This document shows, in pieces, positions 1 to 8,581 of a stretch of 64,000 bases of DNA. The first letter of the stretch is position 1, and each line of letters starts with the position of its first letter. Source of the stretch: Gammaproteobacteria bacterium (GTDB lineage: Bacteria > Pseudomonadota > Gammaproteobacteria > Pseudomonadales > Pseudohongiellaceae); the NCBI GenBank assembly GCA_030828385.1, contig JAURCS010000005.1, positions 1 through 64,000 of the forward strand, given 5' to 3'. The notes beneath the pieces are model-generated. The model made no database searches. It saw only the letters and a list, made by a program, of their open reading frames with translations, and had not been told where the DNA came from. The position numbers and the translations under genes are program-made.

Positions 1-39
1 TTACTTTGATATGTTTGGCTCAGGGCTGGGAGAATAATA

Positions 40-873
40 ATGCAGTACAGAATATATAAAAGGGTAGTGGTATTGTTTTTGTCTGTCGTGGTTTCCACGG
101 GAGTGATGGCCCAGACAGCAGCGGAGCGAAGAGAGCAATTAAGTCGAATGATTCCGCAACATCCGGGGCAGCTGGGTGCTCTCGCACCGGAAAATCTGGC
201 CAAGGAGCGTCCGGCGCCAGCTTTTGATCTCACCGGCACCTGGTTTGTAGATCTCAGTGAAGGTTTTTCCAACTTCATGTATGGCCCTCCTTACCCCGAA
301 TTTATTGGTCAGGCAAAGCTGGATTTTGAAGAAGGTCAGCGAGCCAGAGCGGAAGGTCGTCCTTTTCGGGATGCTATCGGTCAGTGTTTTCCTGCAGGCA
401 TCCCCATGATAATGACCCGTGTATGGCCCATTGCCATGATCCAGTTACCGACCGTGATTTATATGGTGTCAAATTTTAATAACAGCTTCAGGCAAATATT
501 CCTTGATGGACGCGATTATTCTGATCCTGATCTCGTAATTTACTCCTACAACGGTGAGTCTATTGGTCACTGGGAAGGTGATGAACTTGTTGTGAATTCT
601 CGTTATATTGAAACCTATAATCACTTTATAGACACCGGTATTCCGATTTCTGAACATTTTCGTATGCAGGAAAGAATGCGACTTCTGGAAAATGGCGAGG
701 TTCTGGAAATTGAACATATCATGACAGACCCCAATGGTTGGAAAGGGGAATGGCGCAATACCAAACGCTGGTTAAGAGTTGATTACACCGATATTGGCGA
801 GGTCGAATGTCTGCCAGACCTTAATGACAATCTACCGAGTACGCAGGCCGGTCAGGATGGTTTGACAAGGTAA
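40..873 (+). CDS. Exported conserved protein of unknown function
   Basis: I do not recognise a named family with a known function. The 277-residue product opens with a basic stretch and a hydrophobic core (about residues 7-22) ending in GVMA-Q, a plausible signal peptidase I site, so it is probably periplasmic. The mature part begins with an FDLTGTW segment and carries a GHWEGDELVV stretch near residue 176. That GxWEGDxLVV motif is common in uncharacterised exported proteins which, as I recall, are often encoded beside DUF6152 proteins, as here. The start is supported by a GGGAG Shine-Dalgarno at 28-32. Only 51 bp separate it from the DUF6152 gene, so the two are probably co-transcribed. Function and ligand are unknown. 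Confidence 0.8.
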   Translation: MQYRIYKRVVVLFLSVVVSTGVMAQTAAERREQLSRMIPQHPGQLGALAPENLAKERPAPAFDLTGTWFVDLSEGFSNFMYGPPYPEFIGQAKLDFEEGQRARAEGRPFRDAIGQCFPAGIPMIMTRVWPIAMIQLPTVIYMVSNFNNSFRQIFLDGRDYSDPDLVIYSYNGESIGHWEGDELVVNSRYIETYNHFIDTGIPISEHFRMQERMRLLENGEVLEIEHIMTDPNGWKGEWRNTKRWLRVDYTDIGEVECLPDLNDNLPSTQAGQDGLTR

Positions 874-924
874 GCCATAGTCAAAAAAAGCTTTTATTTA
901 CATATTTTGCATCAGGAACAGGAA

Positions 925-1356
925 ATGAAATCATTAAAATATTTGCATAATGTTGTGTGCTCCAGCGCCGCGGCGCTGGCTTTGCTTGCTGTACCCGTGA
1001 CTGCACATCACTCCACCGCGGCATTTGATAGCGAAACCGTGGTAAAGATTGAAGGCGAAGTGACCCAGGTAAGATGGATAAATCCTCATGCCTCTTTCAA
1101 ACTTGAGGGAACAGTGGAGGGTGCGCCAGACGGCCTCTGGACAATAGAAATGACTGCTCCCAATGTACTCATTAATCAGGGTTGGAAGCGCAGCTCCGTT
1201 AGTCCTGGGGACAAGGTAACAGTATTTGCCAACCCTCTGCGAAATGCGATCACCCTCAATGATGGCAGCCAGGGTGGCTTGTATGTTGGTGTGATATTGC
1301 AAGATGGATCAACACTGGGTCGTACTGACGGTGAGGGAGCTGGGTCTGACAGATAG
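925..1356 (+). CDS. DUF6152 family exported protein
   Basis: A small protein (143 residues from the ATG at 925) with an N-terminal signal peptide ending in PVTA, followed directly by HHSTAAFD. It continues with an EGEVTQVRWINPHASFKL segment, the hallmark of DUF6152, a family of unknown role. I chose the ATG at 925 over a TTG at 907 because AGGAACAGGA sits just before it and the signal peptide then starts normally with MKSLK. The family is predicted to form a small periplasmic beta-barrel-like domain (family-level knowledge, not visible here). It is probably in one unit with the preceding exported protein and is followed by a strong terminator. Confidence 0.85.
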   Translation: MKSLKYLHNVVCSSAAALALLAVPVTAHHSTAAFDSETVVKIEGEVTQVRWINPHASFKLEGTVEGAPDGLWTIEMTAPNVLINQGWKRSSVSPGDKVTVFANPLRNAITLNDGSQGGLYVGVILQDGSTLGRTDGEGAGSDR

Positions 1357-1394
1357 GACAGTAAGACAATTGATACCTGATAAATTCAGGACAT

Positions 1395-1427
1395 AAAAAA
1401 AGCGCCACAATTGTGGCGCTTTTTTTT
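1395..1427. terminator. Bidirectional intrinsic terminator
   Basis: A perfect inverted repeat, AGCGCCACAATTGTGGCGCT (1401-1420), is flanked by an A-run on the left and a T-run on the right. It can therefore terminate both the exported-protein unit on the plus strand and amt arriving on the minus strand. Confidence 0.9.
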
Positions 1428-1450
1428 CGAGCCTGTTTTAACCGGATAAT

Positions 1451-2719
1451 CTAGTTCTGGCTAACGAACTCTGGGTAGGCTTCCATACCGCATTCGGCAA
1501 GGTCAACACCTTCGTACTCTTCTTCTTCAGAGACTCGGATACCCATGATTGCCTTGATAATAAACCAGGTAATCAGACTGGTAACAAAGACCCAGACGAA
1601 GATAGTAAGCAGGCCAACAAGCTGTCCACCTACAGAGGCTCCACCTGTCACACACACTACCATTACGCCGAAGATACCAACGGTACCATGAACAGAAAGG
1701 GCGCCAACCGGATCATCAATCTTGATCTTGTCAAAGAACAGAATGCTGAAGACCACGATCACGCCACCAACCAGACCAACGATAGTAGACATCAATGGAC
1801 CAGGAGAAGCAGGATCTGCAGTGATGGCAACCAGGCCAGCCAGAGCGCCATTAAGAACCATGGACAGGTCAGCTTTACCGAACAGGATGCGGGCAACAAT
1901 CAGGGCGCCAATCAGGCCGCCAGCTGCCGCAGCATTGGTGTTCAGGAATACGTTTGCAACTTCGTTAGCAACACCAATACCACCCAGTTTCAGGGTAGAT
2001 CCGCCGTTGAAACCGAACCATCCCATCCACAGGATGAAGGTACCCAGTGTCGCCAATGGCAGGTTTGCCCCAGGGATCGGATGCACAGAACCGTCTGCGC
2101 CATATTTGCCTTTACGTGGGCCAAGCAGCAATACACCAGCCAGAGCTGCAGCAGCGCCAGCCAGATGCACAATGCCTGAGCCGGCATAGTCGGAATAATC
2201 CAGTGCATAAATACCAAATACGGAATCGCCGTTCCAGGTCCAGCTACCTTCCATTGGGTAGATTAAACCGGTCATGACAATTGCAAAAGTAAGGAATGCC
2301 CAGAGTTTCATGCGTTCTGCAACCGCACCTGACACAATCGACATGGCTGTAGCAACAAACACAACCTGGAAGAAAAAGTCAGAGGCACCTGCATACTCGC
2401 CCATGTCTGCGAATCCGGCTTCGTTGGAAGCTTCGAGAATTGCAGCAACGGCAGCATCGTCCATTTGTGCAACAGTTGTTACTCCGCTGAGGAAATAACC
2501 ACCGTCATACATGATCTCGTAACCGCAGATCAGATACATGGTACATGCTATGGCAAACAATGCCACATTCTTGGTTAGGATTTCTGTGGTGTTCTTGGCT
2601 CGCACCAGACCAGCTTCAAGCATGGCGAATCCGGCAGCCATCCACATGACGAGAGCACCCGATACCAGAAAGTAAAAGGTGTCCATTGCGTACTGTAGTT
2701 CAAAAATTTCATTTTGCAT
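1451..2719 (-). CDS. amt: Ammonium transporter (Amt/MEP/Rh family)
   Basis: An inner-membrane ammonium channel of 422 residues with about 11 predicted membrane segments. The Amt signatures are clear: MLEAGLVRAKN in the first helices, the pore-lining twin histidines in SGIVHLAG and LSVHGTVG, and the GWFGFNGGS motif. There is no cleavable signal peptide, unlike the second Amt at 3822. The start has a GGAGGG ribosome site 7-8 nt upstream. It follows glnK after 42 bp on the same strand, the classical glnK-amtB pair in which uridylylated or free GlnK controls transport by plugging the channel. Expression probably comes from the sigma-54-like promoter upstream of glnK. Confidence 0.96.
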   Translation of the reverse strand: MQNEIFELQYAMDTFYFLVSGALVMWMAAGFAMLEAGLVRAKNTTEILTKNVALFAIACTMYLICGYEIMYDGGYFLSGVTTVAQMDDAAVAAILEASNEAGFADMGEYAGASDFFFQVVFVATAMSIVSGAVAERMKLWAFLTFAIVMTGLIYPMEGSWTWNGDSVFGIYALDYSDYAGSGIVHLAGAAAALAGVLLLGPRKGKYGADGSVHPIPGANLPLATLGTFILWMGWFGFNGGSTLKLGGIGVANEVANVFLNTNAAAAGGLIGALIVARILFGKADLSMVLNGALAGLVAITADPASPGPLMSTIVGLVGGVIVVFSILFFDKIKIDDPVGALSVHGTVGIFGVMVVCVTGGASVGGQLVGLLTIFVWVFVTSLITWFIIKAIMGIRVSEEEEYEGVDLAECGMEAYPEFVSQN

Positions 2720-2761
2720 ACTTAGCCCTCCTGAAAGCTCAGTATAATTCTTCTAATTAAA

Positions 2762-3109
<348 letters not shown>

Positions 3110-3202
3110 CTAGTACATCGTTCGGGCTATTTACCTGATCTCAATTACAAGCAGGCTTAGCCGGGAAAAGTCTCACAGTCCAAAATCAACTGAATAAGTC
3201 AG

Positions 3203-3218
3203 AGCAAAAACTTCGCCA
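3203..3218 (-). promoter_or_regulatory. Candidate sigma-54 promoter for glnK-amt
   Basis: Reading the minus strand, TGGCGAAGTTTTTGCT has the invariant GG-N10-GC spacing of a -24/-12 promoter, with CTGGC and TTGC matching the two consensus boxes. Transcription would begin near 3192, about 90 nt before glnK. NtrC/RpoN control of glnK-amtB is well established in other gammaproteobacteria. This assignment rests on sequence match only. Confidence 0.6.
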
Positions 3219-3409
3219 GTGAGCAGATATGTTGCTTTTGGCATGTCCAGTTCTGAGTTTCTAATTTCGAAGCCAGAGGAAATGAGTTAAAGCGTTCATC
3301 ACCATAAAGCTGCGATAAACCTAACTTAGCAATCGCCATGCCAAAAATAAAAAATACTTTATAATCAATTAGTTATTGTTATTAGGGCAATCCTCCCCAG
3401 TGAACTGGA

Positions 3410-3742
3410 AGGCGCTCGCACCAATAGAGTGCACAAAAGTCATTATTTGCACCCATAAACGGCTTATACCGGTATGAGTAAGTACAGCCTTTCCTGAGCA
3501 GGTTCAGTGAAAGCATGCTTGAGTATTGTGTTATGGGGGTACTTCGGGTTTTCATGATTGAAGGCCTGGAAAGCCCGATTCCCGGAAAAGCGGCTAAAAT
3601 AACAGCGTAATATGAGCTCAAACCAAGAAAGATATAGAGCATAAGCTTTAACAAAACAGCACCCTGCAAGCTCTGTCCCATGCTGACTTGGTCTTGTCTC
3701 CCATAGGCATTTCTTTTATGCTCCCTGTTGGTGCGAGCGCCT
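3410..3742. mobile_element. MITE-like element with 30-bp terminal inverted repeats
   Basis: The left end (3410-3439) begins AGGCGCTCGCACCAA and the right end (3713-3742) is its reverse complement. The first 15 positions are identical, and about 26 of 30 match over the full arms (downstream part AG-G-GCA-AAAAG conserved). The 333-bp unit has no transposase and no obvious direct target duplication. That fits a small non-autonomous element or an unusual regulatory dyad. A GCAC-N7-GTGC motif resembling an NtrC site lies inside the left arm (3418-3432). Confidence 0.5.
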
Positions 3743-3821
3743 CAAAAAGGGTCTGATTTAAAAAATACCGTTCCAGGCTTGGCCAAAATAAAAAAATACA
3801 ATAAATCTTTAAGGGGGTGTC

Positions 3822-5120
3822 ATGTTTCAAAAATCACTAGCTAGGGGCTTGAGTGTTTTCCTAATGCTATTAATCCCAACAATTTCCATGGCTCAGGAAA
3901 TTGATGGTGCAGATACTGCCTGGATAATGACATCCACGGCCTTGGTCCTTTTTATGACCATCCCCGGCCTTTCACTTTTTTATGGTGGCCTGGTTCGTGT
4001 TCGTAATGTGCTTTCAGTGTTGATGCAATGTTTCTCAATCACCTGTGTGGCTTCCCTGGTGTGGTTAATATTAGGTTACAGTCTTGCCTTTAGCGAAGGT
4101 AATGGTTTTATTGGTGGATTTAGCAATATTCTTTTTGCCAATGTGCAGGAAGAAACGACTTCAGGCACTATTCCGGAATCACTTTTCGCGCTCTTTCAAA
4201 TGACTTTTGCCGTTATAACGCCTGCCTTGATTTTTGGTGGCTTTGCTGAGCGTGTTAAATACAGCGGTGTTATGTTGTTCAGTGTGCTTTGGCTGTTATT
4301 GGTGTACGCCCCAATAACCCATTGGGTGTGGGCTGAGGGTGGTTGGCTTTTTGAAATGGGCTTGCTGGATTTTGCTGGAGGTACAGTAGTTCACATAACT
4401 GCCGGTGTGGCTTCCCTGGTGTGCGCATTGGTTATCGGTTCCCGAAGCGGGTTTGGCAAGACGCCAATGCCACCGCATAATATGACAATGACGGTAACCG
4501 GTGCCGGCATGCTCTGGGTGGGCTGGTTTGGATTTAATGGCGGTAGTGCGCTGGCTGCAGATGGCAATGCGTCCATGGCAATGCTGGTTACACATATTTC
4601 TGCAGCTGCCGGTTCATTGTCCTGGATATTGATGGAGAGAATTAAGTATGGCAAGGCCTCCGTTCTTGGTGTGGTAACAGGAATGGTTGCAGGCTTGGGT
4701 ACGATCACGCCGGCTTCCGGATTTGTTGGTCCGGGCGGGGCGCTGATTATTGGCCTCACTGCAGGTGTGGTCTGTTTTTTCGCCACCCAGCTGATAAAGA
4801 ATACATTCAAAATTGATGATTCACTGGATGTCTTTCCTGTTCATGGTGTTGGAGGCATTCTGGGAACCTTTTTGGCGGGAATATTTGCCTCAGCGGGTCT
4901 GGGCATATTAAGTGGGCAGGGATATGCGGAAGGCATGACGATGGGAAGTCAGTTGGTAGTGCAGCTCACCGGTATTACTGCTACGCTGATTTACACTGCA
5001 GTGTTAACCTACATTGTTTTGAAGATAGTTAATGGGCTTACCGGATTGCGTGTTACTGAAGAAGAAGAATCCGTTGGTCTGGATATCGTCCTGCATGATG
5101 AACGAGGTTATGACATGTAA
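3822..5120 (+). CDS. amt: Ammonium transporter with cleavable signal peptide
   Basis: A second Amt/MEP/Rh-family channel, 432 residues. It starts with a typical signal peptide (basic MFQKSLARG, hydrophobic core, cleavage near SMA-Q), as in E. coli AmtB. It then has FYGGLVRVRNVLS, twin pore histidines in GTVVHITAG and FPVHGVGG, and GWFGFNGGSALA. The C-terminal tail TGLRVTEEEESVGLD is the cytoplasmic segment that contacts PII proteins. Sequence divergence from the copy at 1451-2719 suggests two different Amt subfamilies and not a recent duplication. It is monocistronic, with a terminator after the stop. Its promoter is not obvious and the inverted-repeat element lies just upstream. Confidence 0.95.
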   Translation: MFQKSLARGLSVFLMLLIPTISMAQEIDGADTAWIMTSTALVLFMTIPGLSLFYGGLVRVRNVLSVLMQCFSITCVASLVWLILGYSLAFSEGNGFIGGFSNILFANVQEETTSGTIPESLFALFQMTFAVITPALIFGGFAERVKYSGVMLFSVLWLLLVYAPITHWVWAEGGWLFEMGLLDFAGGTVVHITAGVASLVCALVIGSRSGFGKTPMPPHNMTMTVTGAGMLWVGWFGFNGGSALAADGNASMAMLVTHISAAAGSLSWILMERIKYGKASVLGVVTGMVAGLGTITPASGFVGPGGALIIGLTAGVVCFFATQLIKNTFKIDDSLDVFPVHGVGGILGTFLAGIFASAGLGILSGQGYAEGMTMGSQLVVQLTGITATLIYTAVLTYIVLKIVNGLTGLRVTEEEESVGLDIVLHDERGYDM

Positions 5121-5157
5121 AGCGATTGTTGGCTTAACGACCAGCGTATAACAGCAT

Positions 5158-5191
5158 AAAATCCGGACAGCCTGGCTATCCGGATTTTTTT
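5158..5191 (+). terminator. Intrinsic terminator after second amt
   Basis: AAATCCGGA pairs with TCCGGATTT across a short loop and is followed by a run of T (to about 5192). It lies 38 bp after the amt stop. Confidence 0.9.
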
Positions 5192-5232
5192 TGCGAGATA
5201 CTTCCAGCTTTTTCACGAGACATTTCAAAACT

Positions 5233-6246
5233 ATGACCACGACTGGTTCATTGCTTCCATTAATAGGTATTCTCTCTGACGGGAGGTTTCACTCGGGCTC
5301 TGAACTTGGAAGACAGCTTGGTATAAGCCGATCGGCAATCTGGAAAAACATCTACAAGTTCGCCGAGCTGGGTCTGGAAGTCCATGCTGTGCGCGGGAAA
5401 GGCTATAAGCTCAAATATCCGTTAACTCTTCTGGAGACATCAAGGATTTATGCTGGAATACCTGATGCCACCAGGAGTTCCATTTTTCAGCTGGAAATAC
5501 TCGACACTATTGATTCCACCAACAGCCATGCCATGCGTTTAATACAGCAAGGCAAACTATCGCTGCAACCGGGACAATATTCCATTCATCTGGCCGAGCA
5601 GCAAAGTGATGGAAAAGGCAGGCGAGGGCGGCAGTGGATAAGTCCTTTTGGGCAGAATATATATCTCACTATGGTGCGCCTGATTGATACCGGTGTGATA
5701 GCAACGGAAGGCATTACTCTGGCGGTTGGATTGGCCATCATCCGTGCCCTCAGTGAGCTGGAGGTTCCAGGACTCGGCGTTAAGTGGCCCAATGACATCC
5801 TTGTTGAAGGCAGGAAGCTGGCCGGGATATTGCTGGAAATCAGTGGTGATATTTCAGGTATCTGCCAGTTAACTATTGGTGTCGGCATTAATGTCAGAAA
5901 CCAGCCTGAGTCCATGGAGCAGGTCAGCCAGCCCTGGACTGATTTGTATCAGGTGACAGGAAAAGCCATGAATCGAAACCTGCTGGTGAGTCAGGTGGTG
6001 TGCCATATAATGTCCGCTCTTAAAGAATTTGAGAATAATGGATTAAAGAGTTTTATTGCCGAGTGGCAGGATAATGATGTTATGAAAGATCAGCAGGTTG
6101 AACTGGTGACGACTGGATCCAGTGTGCAGGGTATTGCCAGGGGGATCTCTGAAACAGGTGCGTTATTGCTGCAAACAAGCCAGGGCATGCAAGTGATAAA
6201 TGGAGGTGAAGTGAGCCTAAGGAAGTCGGTCTTAAATGATTCTTGA
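5233..6246 (+). CDS. birA: Biotin--[acetyl-CoA-carboxylase] ligase / biotin repressor
   Basis: BirA activates biotin to biotinyl-AMP and attaches it to the lysine of biotin carrier domains. The product has an N-terminal winged helix (GSELGRQLGISRSAIWKNI, then GKGYKL), so it probably also represses biotin genes. The central catalytic domain has the biotinyl-AMP loop GKGRRGRQW and KWPNDILV, and a small C-terminal domain follows. From the ATG at 5233 it is 337 residues. An upstream in-frame TTG at 5191 lies inside the terminator and is rejected. The 3' end overlaps coaX by 11 bp. A biotin carrier protein is encoded in this window at 61115-61582. Confidence 0.95.
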   Translation: MTTTGSLLPLIGILSDGRFHSGSELGRQLGISRSAIWKNIYKFAELGLEVHAVRGKGYKLKYPLTLLETSRIYAGIPDATRSSIFQLEILDTIDSTNSHAMRLIQQGKLSLQPGQYSIHLAEQQSDGKGRRGRQWISPFGQNIYLTMVRLIDTGVIATEGITLAVGLAIIRALSELEVPGLGVKWPNDILVEGRKLAGILLEISGDISGICQLTIGVGINVRNQPESMEQVSQPWTDLYQVTGKAMNRNLLVSQVVCHIMSALKEFENNGLKSFIAEWQDNDVMKDQQVELVTTGSSVQGIARGISETGALLLQTSQGMQVINGGEVSLRKSVLNDS

Positions 6247-7036
6247 AATAGATGCTGGCAACAGCAGAATAAAGTGGCGCGTTATAGATGCTCATCAACA
6301 GGCAGTCATCGCAGGCAATGCAACAAATACCCGGGTATTAGCTGAAGCAGACGCTGGCTTTCCTATGCTGGATAAAGTGTTTTCCAGTTTGCGCAGTCAG
6401 CTAGGGAATAACTTGACCAGGGCGCGTGTGTCCTCAGTCAGGGGGGCTGGCTTCCAGGACTTGCTGTCAGATTGGTTGCGGGAAAAATGGCATCTTGAAG
6501 CGGAATTTGCGGTGGTAGAAAATAGCTATGGCGGGGTTACCAATTCCTATGCGGATATCACTAGCATGGGGGTGGATCGCTGGCTGGCCATGCTCGCAGC
6601 TTATAAAAGAGCTCAGGAGGCATGTTGTATTCTTGATTGTGGCAGTGCCGCCACCTTTGACTGGCTTGATGCAGACGGAGTTCATCAGGGCGGATATATA
6701 GTTCCGGGTTTGTATTTGATGCAGGAGAGTCTGGCCCGAAAAACGCCGGCGCTGAAAATTTCTTTTGAACAGTGGACATCTCCAGTTCCCGGCAATAGCA
6801 CTCAGGCAGCAATTACCAGTGGAATCGTGGCTATGCTCACAGGGTTTGCTGATCGTTGCTACCTGGAGAGTAAAACCGGGGCAGATGAAAAGGCAGGGGA
6901 AATTCCTGATAAGGAAAATAATCCGCAATGGTTTCTTACTGGGGGCGATGCCGAGCTATTGAGCAAGCATCTTCGCTGGCCACATGTGGTTGAAAAAGAT
7001 CTGGTGCTGGAAGGCCTGGCTATCGCCTTGCCATAA
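6236..7036 (+). CDS. coaX: Type III pantothenate kinase
   Basis: Catalyses the first step of coenzyme A synthesis, ATP-dependent phosphorylation of pantothenate. The 266-residue ASKHA-fold protein shows MILEIDAGNSRIKW (phosphate-1 motif), GVDRWLAMLAAY and the CGSAATFDW plus GGYIVPGL elements of the CoaX family. It is translationally coupled to birA by the 11-bp overlap. CoaX requires a monovalent cation and, unlike CoaA, is not feedback-inhibited by CoA (family knowledge). The birA-coaX order is shared with Pseudomonas. Confidence 0.95.
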   Translation: MILEIDAGNSRIKWRVIDAHQQAVIAGNATNTRVLAEADAGFPMLDKVFSSLRSQLGNNLTRARVSSVRGAGFQDLLSDWLREKWHLEAEFAVVENSYGGVTNSYADITSMGVDRWLAMLAAYKRAQEACCILDCGSAATFDWLDADGVHQGGYIVPGLYLMQESLARKTPALKISFEQWTSPVPGNSTQAAITSGIVAMLTGFADRCYLESKTGADEKAGEIPDKENNPQWFLTGGDAELLSKHLRWPHVVEKDLVLEGLAIALP

Positions 7037-7188
7037 TGAGCATTTATTTTTGCAGCCGGTTGCATTCAAGACGCGTTTATCTTCTTTTCATTTCTTTATA
7101 TAGCTGAAAGAAAAAAATATCCGCGCAAGGCAATCATAGTAGCTATATATAGTATAGATAAAACACCTGGTTCAATATAAAACAAAGT

Positions 7189-7863
7189 ATGCGTACTTTT
7201 GCCGTTTTGCTGTTACTCGCTAACCTTTCCTACATGGGATGGAATTTCTATTATCCAGAGGAGCAAAATAACCTCATGGTGCGAGCCTCCAGCCGCCAGG
7301 CTTCCCGTACTTTACAGCTGTTAAGTGAGGTAAGGCCCGCCCCAGTTTCTGAGCAGTCAGAGCTGACAGAGCAAAAAGAGCCATCCAGTTGCATTTCACT
7401 AGGTGTTTTTAATAATACGGATGAGAGTGATTTCCTTGTTACTGCCTTGTTGGAAAGGGGACTACAAGCCAGAGCTGAGTTGCTTTCTACTGAGGAAACA
7501 GTGAATTATCGTGTCTATATGCCACCTTTTAATTCCGATACCGCGGCTCGCCAGACCCTGAATGAGCTTCAGCAGAACAATATAGAGAGCTTTATCATTA
7601 CAACAGGCGAGTTTTCTGGTGGTATTTCTCTCGGCTTGTTCAGTCAGCAAGATCTGGCTCTGGGGCTTCAGGAAAGCCTCGCAGGCCAGGGCTTTGCTGC
7701 ATCCATTGAAGATATAGTCACAATTAGCAATGAGATTTGGGTCACTATAGAGGGTTTGTCCCAGGTATTGCTGGAAGGCTCAGAATTACTTGACTTGCTC
7801 TCAGGTGGCCTGGAGCTGGAAGTAATAGAAAAACCTTGCGAAACGATTGCATCAGGCCAGTGA
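7189..7863 (+). CDS. SPOR-like single-pass membrane protein
   Basis: A 224-residue protein with one N-terminal membrane anchor (about residues 3-20) and a periplasmic remainder. The segment CISLGVF...VTALLERGLQARAE...YRVYMPPF, then GGISLGLFSQQDLALGLQESLAGQG, looks like a SPOR domain region with an internal repeat. SPOR domains bind denuded peptidoglycan at division sites. In Pseudomonas a SPOR protein occupies the same position between coaX and the tRNA cluster. The ribosome site is weak. The 3' end carries the -35 box of the tRNA promoter. Confidence 0.75.
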   Translation: MRTFAVLLLLANLSYMGWNFYYPEEQNNLMVRASSRQASRTLQLLSEVRPAPVSEQSELTEQKEPSSCISLGVFNNTDESDFLVTALLERGLQARAELLSTEETVNYRVYMPPFNSDTAARQTLNELQQNNIESFIITTGEFSGGISLGLFSQQDLALGLQESLAGQGFAASIEDIVTISNEIWVTIEGLSQVLLEGSELLDLLSGGLELEVIEKPCETIASGQ

Positions 7864-7875
7864 TTCCCCTAAAAT
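7847..7875 (+). promoter_or_regulatory. Sigma-70 promoter for the tRNA-tuf unit
   Basis: TTGCAT (7847-7852), a 17-bp spacer and TAAAAT (7870-7875), followed by a GC-rich discriminator GCCCCGC typical of stringently controlled stable-RNA promoters. tRNA-Tyr begins about 45 bp downstream of the predicted start. Confidence 0.75.
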
Positions 7876-7925
7876 GCCCCGCTCTGTGTAGAGCCAGGTG
7901 GTTGAAATACGTCTGATGCTTTGTT

Positions 7926-8009
7926 GGAGGGGTTCCCGAGTGGTCAAAGGGATCAGACTGTAAATCTGACGCGCAAGCTTCGGTGGTTCAAATCCACCCC
8001 CCTCCACCA
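7926..8009 (+). tRNA. tRNA-Tyr (GTA)
   Basis: Acceptor GGAGGGG pairs with CCCCTCC, a long variable arm is present (class II), the anticodon GTA is at 7960-7962, the T-arm GGTGG-TTCAAAT-CCACC is intact and CCA is encoded. Confidence 0.95.
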
Positions 8010-8150
8010 GTCAGAATTTCTGCAGACCTGGTGGCAAAGATATACAGAAAACAGTGGACGAAGAACTCTTCCAACGGGAGTTTTTGGTCCTCTGTTTTTT
8101 GTTTTGCGAGCCTGGTAGGAAACTGGTAGGCGAGTGTTTGAGAAGGATTT

Positions 8151-8224
<74 letters not shown>

Positions 8225-8352
8225 TAGTTATAACGGTTTTATCGGTTATGTTATGGATACCTGCTGATGAAATAAAATTTCATTGGTCGAGATGGGAAGA
8301 GAGGGGCTTGGGAGTTCAGGTTGACGACCCGTTAATCAACTAGGCATACGAT

Positions 8353-8428
8353 GCTCGCATAGCTCAGTTGGTAGAGCGCATCATTGGTAATGATGAGGTC
8401 TCCGGTTCAACTCCGGATGTGAGCACCA
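8353..8428 (+). tRNA. tRNA-Thr (GGT)
   Basis: Acceptor GCTCGCA pairs with TGTGAGC with one G-T pair. The anticodon is GGT (8386-8388) and CCA is encoded. It lies 153 bp before tuf, as in Pseudomonas. Confidence 0.95.
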
Positions 8429-8581
8429 GATTCTGGCGCACAGTGCATAGATAAGATAAATAGAAAGAAAAGAAAAAGTTTTAACGAGTAAAAAAGAAGA
8501 CGGGGATATTTTCATAATTTCTTGAGTATCCAGGCAAACAAATTCAGTTAGCAATATTGACTATAAATCGGAGGCATTTCG

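Noticed and set aside
3382-3830. Two short minus-strand frames (99 and 60 codons) before the second amt
   Set aside because: No ribosome sites, no recognisable domain, and they span the inverted-repeat element boundaries.
8060-8080. AACTC...GAGTTTTT as a terminator between tRNA-Tyr and tRNA-Gly
   Set aside because: Only a 5-bp stem; the tRNAs are more likely one transcript.
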